Shown: positions 10,932 to 22,900 of the stretch, in pieces
Numbering within the stretch: the first letter of the stretch is position 1
Layout: each line of letters opens with the position of its first letter
Assembly: GCA_011033025.1 (NCBI GenBank)
Contig: WFMF01000549.1
Location: 46,207 to 110,206, forward strand
DNA: 64,000 nt
From: Beroe forskalii
Taxonomy: Eukaryota; Ctenophora; Nuda; Beroida; Beroidae
Direction: 5' to 3'
Program-made: the position numbers and the translations under genes
Notes under the pieces: generated by a model
Told to the model about the DNA's origin: nothing
What the model saw: only the letters and a program-made list of their open reading frames with translations
The model's database searches: none

Positions 10932-13900
10932 TTAAGCTCGTATCTTCCTGCATATCTCTGCAGTGTACTCAGGATTGGTAGCACGGCCTCCTATGTCACC
11001 CGTTACCACTTTCCTTTCCTGGAATGAAGGAGGTGTAGTGAGTAGTGATTGCTTTAGTTGCAAAGCATGAAATATTGGAGCTTGATGATTACCCCTAGGA
11101 CCCAGTTATAATCACAAATAATCATGGACCGATTCGAATAACTGATGACTACCCCTCGGGTAATGGAAAAGAATCACAAATAATCAAGGACCCAATTTTA
11201 GAAGAATATTAAAATTTATCATCTCTATTCCGTCTAGAAGGATCTCCTACCATGAGAGTTGAGAGGACAGCCTTCTCGATGAGATCAGCCTGAGACTTGA
11301 GTTCCAGGTGACGTAACATCATCAGACCTGACATCAGCAGAGCCGTGGGGTTGCCTTTATTCTGAAACATTTGATTTGAAGATTCTAGAGAAAAAATGAA
11401 CTTCCTTTATTCTGAAAGCATTGCAAAATAAATCGTTTTTGAAGATTCCAGAGAAGATTCCAGAGAAAACATGAACAAAAGTTCATTTCATTCTTAATTG
11501 TTTGATAACAGTTACGAGACGCCATTTAACTGGATTTTCTCACAGGAAAATTTCAGTTTTTTACAAAATGGAGGCCACAGGGCAAAATTGCATTTAAATT
11601 CATTCTAACTCGATTACTTTCACAACATGGCGCTCAGATAATCTGATCATGACAGCTGGTAAAACTTGGACCAATCAGGACTGACTTCATGACCAAATCC
11701 ACCAATAGAACTCGAACCTTGTCACGAAATTTGATTTTAATGAACCTGGTCGTTAATAAGAATGGGAGTTTGTTCACTAATAACCAGGTTTCGAATCATG
11801 AGTTGCAGGATGTAAAACTCATGGCAAAAGTGACGTCATTATCATCATCTAGAATGGTGTATTGATAACGTAAAATATCCCGTTACTGGTGAGCAGCAAT
11901 CCTGTGATAGCCAGGAACTTACCATACCTTACCATTAACAGCTGTGTTCATTGTAACTCCATTTTAACATTTCCCACGTACGGCAAAATCCAATCAACAC
12001 CAAATAATAAGGTGACATGATTACGGGGTGACTTAATCCAATAACCACGAAACAAATCACGCCATGTTGTCCAGCAAAACCAATATAAAAGTCCTCCGCT
12101 CTCTGCAGAACCACTTCTACCGAACTCAAGTCTACCACGCACAACAACACCAAATCTCTCTCTCAAGTGTTCTCGCTGTTGTCACTCTCCTACACCGATA
12201 TGCAGCTGACAACACTCCTGCTCTCCCTGACACTGCTGACAACAGCTGCTCACGCCAGTGTGGGCATGTGTATCCATGACAACAAGATCTACCTGGAGGG
12301 CGAACAGTTCACGGATCAGTGCAGCATGTGCGAGTGCGAGGCTGATGGAAAAGTCACGTGCGACGGTACGTGAAATACAATGATTTCAATTTAATTTAAA
12401 CGAGTTAATGATCATTTTGTTTTCCAATAGCATCTACCCCGATGTGTATACGTATCAAGTCATAATATCTTTGAATCAATGTTGTCAAATCGTCAACAAT
12501 GTACATGCTCCAAATCGGTCAAGAACAGTTTCATGAATCTGATACTCTTTACTCCCCCTAAACCTTCTCTCTCAGTTAAACTCTAAACACCCCTAAACCA
12601 TATCTCCTTCCTCAGGTAAACTCTGTCCTCCCTGCACCTACATGGGACCTACAGGAAGACCATCAGTACCACCGGACAGTATAACGACGGGTGTAACAAC
12701 TGTATCTGCACCATCACTGGCGAGGCTCTCTGTACGGACATCTACTGCCCCTCACAAGTGTCATGCTACCAATGACGAGGGGATCATGGGATGGATCCCC
12801 TTCGATGCATCCCTGACTCTAAAGTCGGAGAAGGAGGGGTGTGTCAAGGTGTGCACGTGCAAACCTAACAGGTTCTGGTTGGGATCAGCGCTGTATGAGT
12901 GTGAGGATAAGTGCGAGTAAAGGGCGTCAAATGGGGACATTGTTGAGAAACAGGACATTGTTGATTATGAGTATGCAGCATTATAGCATCCAGGTTCCAA
13001 GACTTTATTGGAGTTTTGATAATGTTTTTTGATCTGAAGTTAACTTAGCGTTCGGAGTGCATGTATTAAAAAAATATTGAGCAATCACTGAGCAATTAAC
13101 AATGACACCGAAGGACGAGTTGTTAATTGACACTCCCGGGCGATTATCAACTTTATTCATTCATGAGCCAGATGCTTAGATCGTACCACACAATTTTGTT
13201 TGTAATTATCCCGACGATAAATAATGTTATATTTACATTTGTACGGTATTAGAAATGCCATTGTTTAAAAAATGTTTAAGACGCTGTGTTTCTTTTTGAT
13301 ATTCCAGAAATTGAAATATGAATTAAATCGATTGAAAAGCAAGTTAAAATACTGTAGACTTATGCACTATAAAAACCTCAGGACTTGAGGCATAATGCAT
13401 ATTGCATATAATTTCCTTACGTCTATTTTACGAGTCCCTCATTTCAGCACGAGAAGCTGTTATGGCGTTAATGCGTTATTTTTTAACATTTTCATTCGCT
13501 TTGAGAGCAAATATGTTCCCAGGCACTTGTTCATTTGTTCAAGCATTCTTAAAAACGACAAAAACAACCCCATAGCCTGGTCATTGGCCTACCTTAAATA
13601 CGAATAATTAAAATACTCGTCTGTGTAACCTGAAACAGCCCTGAACTTCGCACAGCAGACAATAGAAGAATAAAGTGGGTATCGAATGACACTCGGTGTC
13701 GCTGCTAAATGCGGCTAACATCTGTGCACTATTTCATACAACTACACAAGATTCCTACGCACAAATATAGCTGATTCTTATACATAATTTATTATAGTAT
13801 GTTGTGGGACGTTGTTATCTCTGATCTATGAATGTTATACTTATCTTTTTGTATTTTCTCGTAACAACGTTAACCTCAACTCATTGCGTCATTAATTTGT

Positions 13901-16900
13901 TTGGTTATCAGGCTTTTCGTTTTCCTGGCGAATCTTGGTTCTAATTATATTTCATCATTTCTTTATTTCGCTTTTTGAATTTTATGAATTAAATTACGCC
14001 TTACTAATGGTTGGTTGTCTGACTGGTAGTCAGTACAACCAAATTATTCTTTAGTGTCAGACTGGTTGTCCATGCAACCAAATTACTCGTTAGTCATTCG
14101 ATATTAGAGGCCTTATGAATGACGTCCCAAGGTTATTATTCTGAATAATACTATGATGCGTTTCTTTACTTTTGTGTTTCATTCAAACCAGAACATAGAA
14201 TCCCGGACAGATTGCTTCTTTAATTTTCATAGCATGCTAACGTATATCTCACTATACAAAATACATCATGTACAAGCTATAGAATATACAATACATTATA
14301 CAATATACAGTACACAGCAGCAACTTTTCAAACAACAGTTGCAGCTTCATAGCAATAACCAGTATTAGCTTTCTAAGACAACGAATGAAGTGTGGTATAC
14401 AGTGTCACCATGGTGACTCGACCTTTCAAGAGCAGAGTTTTACGCCGCGCAAGATCAATTTCTGTGGCGCGTGATAGCGCTCAAATGTGCTTTACTGAGT
14501 GAACTACGCAAAAATAACATTTGTGCGCACTGTCAAGTACCACAAAAAGCATGGCGTAATACGCCGCGCCTAAAAAGGTAAAGACACTACAGCTAGTGTT
14601 CAGTATTTTATGTGGTGACGTGTGTTGCTCACAGTAGACAGTACCTTCTTCGTGGAATGGATAATTTTGACTTCCAATTTGAATTGTGTAGTGAGTAGAT
14701 GCCCATATTTGTGACATTTCATAATCTATATTCTCCTTAGTTCTAATATATAATCTCTATAAATTTGAAGTGGGTACTGAGTAGCATAAGTAGGAAAATG
14801 TCGACTCGAATTCTCCTCCCATTTTCATTCTTCCAATAACTTCCCTTTATTCTATGCTTGTGAGGTTGTGACATGCTGATCTCCTTTATATTTACAGTAC
14901 TCAATTTGACGTACGACTTGACAGTGTTTTAAATTCACTGCAAATCTCAGTTAAACGTTGTAGATTGTAAAATCGGGACAGTTATTTCAACCATTTTCAA
15001 TATTAGCAAAACCTTTATGAGTTGATTCCGACCGTCAACCTCTCAATGGTGATAGATCATTGAACCTACAACGCTAGTCACATGGCCTTTAAAATAACTT
15101 AATTAAATTCGACAATTATGTGTGAATTTGCACTATAACCACACAGACTTCTACTGAATACCCCTATTGAGTGCATTTCTGCGGTAATTGCAGCCGCCTT
15201 GTAACATGTTCTATGTTCGAGTATCTTTGTGCTTATGTGATGTTGTAACTACATTTTTAACTTTTCGACCATTTTCTACAAGTACATGTTATTGTTCAAT
15301 GTTCAAGAACGTTTTGTGAAAAGGTTTTGTTTATTCGATAGTTTATAACAGATACTACACAGTACATTTACGAAGTTTTTCTTTGCATTCATGAATTCTT
15401 AGTTTCAACGAATCGAAAAGCCTAGAAAGCTATTTTCGTCTCTATCACCTGGCGCCAAAACGTACACTGAACTAGTGCACTATAATTCAGTGATTTTTGA
15501 GCGTGATGATCTTTTTCATTAAAGTTGTACGGTATAAAAAGTCAGTGGACCAGGTGGCCAGTGAATTGAATTCCAAGTGAAATCATATATGATCTGATTT
15601 TAACTCTATATCATGTCAAAATCCAATCAAATGGTGAATTTTCGGGAAGCCAATGTATTTACAATAATAAAAAGTTTGCTACCATTAAAATCATGTTGCT
15701 TACGTGTTCCGTAAGATCATCAGCAGTTCCGTGGACTGCTTCGTAAATAGCGATACCACCACTTCCCATGTTACCACTAGGAGCGAGGCCCAGTCCACCG
15801 ATCAAACCTGAAAGTATATTGAATCCAATTTAAAGAAATACCTTTCGAATGTTTGATAAAGGAGTAGTTTAACCAATGTTCAGGACCAGTTGTACAATGT
15901 ACAACACAACGTGATACATAAAGCCTTTGCAATTTGAGGCTACTTAGTTCAGACAGGAACATATGACGCATACCAGGTAGATGCACGAATTCCTGAACTA
16001 AAGAGTCGCTCAGTAACGATATATCAGTTGCTGTCAGCAGGACTTTTCCTACTTCGCGATTATAGTACAACTACAACTCTACAAGTTGCATAGATACGTT
16101 TTCATGTGTTGTTGTTACTGATGAAGCGGGCTAGGATAAAGTTCGATTCAAGCACCTTGTTCTCAAAATGGGCCAAACCACGGATTTTCGGGTCTGGAGA
16201 ACTTTACAGAGTAACCATGGAGACGAGTGAAGAACAGTGGAATCAGCGTGGACCCTCCCTAGTAGGCTACCACCCAGCCCTTGCAACGCTGCTGGGTTCC
16301 GTCATGGACAAATACTACAACCCCACTCATCTGACTTACAAACGGAAGTTGGTTAACTTGACGGACGGAGGGATGGTGGCGGTGGACGAGATAACGGACC
16401 ACACCGCCACGCCAAACCCCGCCCTCCCCAACATCCTCCACCTGCCGGGCGGCGGGATGCACACCTTCTCCCCGCGAACCCGCCGGATCTCCGACTGGTT
16501 CCTGCAGGCGGGGTTCCCCGCCGTCTACATCGCTAACAGGCGGGGCTGCTGTCACGTGCCCCTCTACACTCCCCGTATCTCCTTGTTTGTAAAGGAGTAT
16601 AACGACACCCCCCAGATAGTGGACCGTTTAGTCGCAGATCAGCCTCACAAGAAGTGGATACTGATTGGGAGTTCTCTGGGGGCTGCTCAAGCACTCGACT
16701 ACCTGTCTCACGCGAGTTCAGACAGAGATGAAGTGATCGGAGGTGTGTTTGATAGTTCGGTCTTCAATGGGGCCCGGTGGCTGAATACCATGCTGAACGA
16801 CAACTGCTACACCATCCGTAAAATCATCGAAATAAACATTAAATTGTGGGCCCGGGAAGTTTTTAAGAACCCAGCAAATGATCAGGTTAGAGAAGAAATA

Positions 16901-19900
16901 GCCCGACTTGTAGATAAGGACAAGTTCACGGAGAAAAACATAAAATCCCTGAATCGGGATGAGTTGGTACACCTCCTCTATTACGACCTTATGGCCAACA
17001 TGTGTCGAGACAGCTCAATACCCCTCAAAACACCGGAGGACTTCCACATGAACGCTTTCCCCTACTACACCAACGCCACGCGGTCCTTCATGAAGATCAA
17101 CAAGCCGGTTGTCATGGTGATCAGCCAGGATGACCGCATGGCAGAGGTGGTGGAGGAGGATCTCAGTGTCATGATGGAGAACCCTAATCTGTGTCTGTGG
17201 ATGTATGCGGGGGGCGCGCACATGCGGTACACCGCCTCCTACTTTCCTTATCACTCGTTTCTCAAGGAAGTGTACTTGGAAAACGTTAATTTGTTAGCTA
17301 CATCACAGTTATAATCGAATGTTCTAGTGTGTGTGATTGATTTCATAGATTTTTGAATTGTGTTTGAAACCTTCTCAGAAATAACTGACAGTATAGCAAG
17401 AATCATTTTGTATCATCAAACAACTATTTAATTATTCATATATGAAAAGTATTATAACCATGGTGTCTCGACCTTTAGCTTTTGAGGCATAACATAAAAG
17501 AGCACGTTTGCGTGATATCACTCGCCGTGAAAAAAGTGCACAAGCTTGTCGTGATACGCCGCGCCTCAAAAGGTTGCGACAAGACGGCCAATTTAATGGT
17601 CAGTCTGAATACCTGAGGTGAGGTCGCTGAGGATGTCCCCGTAAAGGTTCGGCATGACCATCACATCGAACTGGGAGGGGTCTTTGACGATCTTCAGAAC
17701 GGCAGAGTCTAGATACATCTCCCGGTACTTGATTTGAGGGTACTGAGATGAAAAGGCGGTTGAGATGACGTCATCATCATAGCTCAAAGTAGTAAGATGA
17801 TGACGTTAAAATTCCCATTTATTTACGCACAGGCTTTTTTTCAACTTCTCAATGAGGGGTTAATGTGTGGGAAATATCTAACGAACGGGAGCAAGACTTC
17901 TAAAAGTTTAAACTTTGTTATTTCATCCGGTGCTGTCAAGAAAAGAACCTAAATATAACGTACCTTCTCTGCAACTAATCTGCACTGTTCAAGGAACATT
18001 CCATCTGACATTGACATGATGTTAGCTTTATGTAGCGCGACAACGTTCGACCGATCGTTGTCAATGGCGTATTTGAAAGCGTACTCTGCTACGTTCCGGC
18101 TTGCATCTCGTGTGATAAGCTTGACACTTTGAACCACCCCAGGGACAACCTGCGAGGAATTCGGTTAAGAAGAAAACTTCGTTCATTTCTGACAGCAGGA
18201 CGCAGGTAGCCATGATCGAAGCTGAATTCTGGAACAAGACGCCATAATTGTTCAAGAAGTTTTGGAGTATGTATTAAAATCTAGGAATGATGGATTAAAC
18301 TTTACACAAACCCTCTGCTTCCACTCACCGTGTGCTCTATGCCCGAGTACTCCCCCTCAGTATTCTCCCGGACTATCACACAGTCCACCCCTTCCTTCGA
18401 GTAGGGCGTCTCCACCCCTGGTACTGTCTTGGCAGGCCTCACGTTCGCATACAGACCGAACGTGCGCCGGATCGTAAGGTTCAGGGAAACGTGACCTTTG
18501 CCGATCGCAGTCCGCATTGGGCCTTTCAGACCGATCTTGTTCTTGAATATGGAGTCGATAGCTGGCTGAGGTATCCTCGTTTTACCATTCTTCTCTGAAA
18601 ATTACAGTTTACAATATGAATTCGTTAATCACGAAATTCTCGGAAGAGGTTAAGAGTTTAGTCATAGAATCATCGGTATTGAAATAATGTACGTTTGACC
18701 ACTGCTCTGTTCCGCCCGATTTTAGTTCTTCTAAATCCGGCGGGATACCTATCGGACAATTGCAAATTTCACATACCAACTTTAAGACTTTGACACCACA
18801 CATGCACTTTGCTAGCAACCCACTATTTGCGGTAGTAATACTGCAGAATCAGAGGATGGCTCGCTTGATTTGGAAGGGAATTAAAATAAATTGCGAAACG
18901 TGCGTGCGCGCCGCGCGCGCGTTCGTTCAAATTTTTCCGAGAAATTAATGTCCTATCATGACTGTGTCATCGCGCGCAACAACTCAGTCAAAATATTTGT
19001 GGACTGTCCCAAAATTGGCGCCTTTCTATTTAGAAAGGATTGCCATACCCCCACAAAACCGGTCTAAATATAATAAATTCGATTCAACAAGATACTTCTT
19101 GTTCGAACTCAACGCAAGAGGTATACAGGTATCTTGAAATTAAACCAAAAGCATTTTGATATCGTTAAATCATCCCAAAGTTGTAATAGGCCGAAACAGT
19201 GGTTCTAGAATAAACAGTGTAAAGGTAAACTCGTATCACAGTGAAAGGGTTTCCAGGTCAACTAAAACAAAGGTTCAAGGTCAATTGAAGAAGAAAAGTA
19301 AAGCATATTAGGATATTACCATGTGAAGGTGCCAACTGGTGTCAATGTGAACAGGTAAACAAGTAAATTTCTAGCGTTGTAGTCAATGGTGTGAGGACTG
19401 AGGGCCAACTTGAGATACAGAAAACTAGTTTCGTGGGTAAACTGGTGCCAGGTTGAAATGGTGCCAGCTTCAGTTGCTAAAAAGGGGACCTTAATGACGT
19501 ATCATGTGCCAACACGACGTTATTTCAATGAAGCAGTTGATTCAGTCGTATACCACAAGCTCATGTGACTCGTTCAATGAGATATTCTCTCTCATTAAAA
19601 TGAAGCTTCTAGATAAAATGAGGCACCTAGAAGTAAATTAATGTTAAGCCTCTCGCTTTTGCAAGTACGAGTTAAATGATGTCAAATTATGCTAAAAGTC
19701 ATAGGCTAGCTGGAATTTAACAGTTAGAATCAAAGGGATTTCCAAAATTCAACAAGCCTCAGCTTCCGAACTGCAAGTGGTCCTTTTTATCATATGAAAA
19801 CAAAAATTTCCAATATTTCCAGAACAACTATGACACCACACAACACAGAATTCAGTAGACATGGGCCACACCCGTCACCACTGTACCCATCTGGCCTACC

Positions 19901-22900
19901 TTTCATCTTCGGCATGTTACAAGTAGGGTGTGATGCATTTGCCGTGGCACAGCTTTGCGTGAATATGGAGGCAATCCACTCCCTACCATTCCACCACCAT
20001 TTGTGGCAGTCAATGAAGTCAGGTTTGTCAGGCCAGGTATTGCAGCCACTCCCATCACATTCCATACACTTGGCTGGGTCCTGGCAAGTCTTCCTGATTC
20101 CGCATCCAAACTTGTTACGTTCTGGCGAGTCAGGTCCATCAACAAATATCAGAGGTCGAGCGCAGCTCGCTGAGGCAATTGGCACAAAAACGCAGAGGTA
20201 AACTCTCGTACTCTTCCCTTGTTGCAGCAGTCCCTGACTTGCAGTACCTAAATTTATCAACATCATTGCATTTGGGCCCAACACAAGATCTGCACCAGTC
20301 ACTATACTGAGAACATAAGGACCGTTTAGTACCGCAGAAGCTCATTGAGGCATGGTCAGGGAGGGTAGGAGGGTGATCAGGAATCACCAGTCTACAAATG
20401 GTCCAACCTCTCCTGACTGGTGGCATGTAGTAGAATGGATCACATCTCACAGTGGCTACTTCACCCTTCCCTTTAACCCAAAGTCGGGTGGAATCGTTGT
20501 AAATGTAGTTCCAACAGCTGTAAAGCTCGTTATCACTGTTGCAATTATCATAATAGCAGTGAATACCATGGTCGAAGTGGTGTGTAACTGCACATCCCCA
20601 CATATTCTCTGCTGTTGCAATGTATCCAACAGTGGGGTGGTATCTCGGTCTTTCACAAGCCTGTGCACTGTAAGATAGGCTGCACGTTTTCGGAATCTCG
20701 TGATTATTTCTTGGCTTTATATCCATTACTTGTGTACAATTAATGTCTGTCTGTACTCCATATAGATTAACAGTCAGAAGAATCAACACACCCACTGGAA
20801 CCACTGGAACCGCTATTTCGCAATTCATCAAGTATTTCTCTTGAACAGGGGAAATATGTAGCCTGCTGGTATAAAAACGATAAGATTCTATAACATTGTG
20901 ACTAAAAGAATATGGGTAAATCTTGTAGGAATAACAAAATGTCAAAACGAACAATCTGTGCCCGAATTTCCGTAATCCGTTTGTCAGTTTTTGAGATATC
21001 TGATGAATTCAAGCACCTTATTCGCATTTGGCCTTTATGTACCTTGGGACAAAAAATCGAACCATATTTAACCGGCCCTTTGGGCACGGTTGGGCAAGAA
21101 ATTTTCAAGCAGTTTCCAAACCAAGTATTTTGTTGTTTAAAAATAACCAGTAAAACTCAGTTGACAAAGGTAACGGCAATACTTTTTGACTGTTACGCAA
21201 AATTTGACGTGGACAGGCACAACTGACGTCGAATGAGTAGAAGTAGTTAAATCATGGAGAACAAACGTGAGCGTGTGACTTTTATACACTCTGAGCCGTT
21301 TCATAAGTGCTGGGCTAATCTAACGAATTGACAAGTTATCAGTTTAACATCGTTCTCAAGAATTGAAACTTGTAAAGTTATAATCTTGCTAATTGTGTAT
21401 TATTTAGTCAAAAGAAAATCACAGATTTACAAAAGCTGACTTTTATATCATTGTTATTAGGTACTGTGCAGTATCTTACTCTATTCTTCTATGTTTCAAT
21501 TGTGTTAAATATCAAACTTCATTAAATGAAGTTTGATATTTAACATAATTAACCGTAGATACTGCACACAAGTGGGGATATAATAGTATAACGAACAACA
21601 ATGAACAAATCAAAATCTCTCGAAGAGACCTTATGAATAAGCAGCAATAAGCAGTGACTGTGGTGGTTATTATGTTTAATACTAGTAGGCCCGTTGGGCC
21701 TGGTTGATAATAAGATAATACATAATCAAATACTGAGCTCAGAAAAAAGTTTATAAAGGAGCCTAACAATATTCGGTGGTCAATTCTAGTAATGCTGGAC
21801 CCGAAAAGTTTTGATTTTTGCGATTGTAGAGTGAAATTAAATCTGAAAATTAAAACGGAGTATCGTACTCATACTGAACGTTTAATTCACGTCAGGAGCA
21901 GTCTTCCAAATTAACAATGTGTTATGCCCAAACTTGATTCAATTTTAAATAGCTCTAAATAGCTCTAAATCCACATTCATTTCCGTTTAGATATTATCAA
22001 CTCAGCATTGATTTAAAGCAACCCGACGTCTGCCACAGATTTATGAAGGGATGCTATCGGAAATAGCCTTGACGATGCTAGCCCATACTCGTTCTCTGTC
22101 TTCAGATTAAATGCAAAACAGTTAACACGTCATTCTTTCAAACGTTACAACGCAGCAGTCAAAAACGTATCAGAAAGCACTTGCATGGAACTGATAATAA
22201 TCTGCACGTGAAAAATACCTGTATCCGTAGCAACAGCGCGACTTAGCCTGGCTTAGCTTTCGTTTCTCTTGATATTTTCTTGGCAAGCTCAAATTTAATT
22301 GTGTACAGCGGCACAGACAAACATTATTCACATGTGACTTTACTTTAAATATAAGACTAGCAGGCAAATACACAGCTCACTCGGCACTGCTATGCAGCAC
22401 CTCATTCGCAAATTTCAAACCCCACAATTCAAATCAGCTAAAAACTTTTTACTGCATGAAAAAAAATCCCAGTCCAATCAAAAGTTACAGAACTTTTCGC
22501 ACTCAATACAGCCTTAAATGGAAATGCACGCATGCAATTAATCTGCACATGCATTTTACCCTTTTCGCGCGCTTGTTGCCATGGGATGTGACGTACAGAG
22601 AAACACAATCTGTGATTTTATATAAGAGACTAGCAGGCCCGTTGGGCCTGCAAATACACAGCTCACTCGGCGCTGCTACGCAGCACCTTGTTCCTAAAAT
22701 TTAAATCAACTTAATACTTTTTACCACATCAAAAAATTCCAATCATATCAAAAGTTATTAATCTCCAAAATCAAAACAACATCAAACAGAAATGAACGTG
22801 CACACAGTCAATCTGCACATGCATTTCCCCATTTCACACGCATTGCCTTGGGGGCGTGACGTCAGAGAGAAAAAACAGAATTTGTGACTTTATAAGAAAG

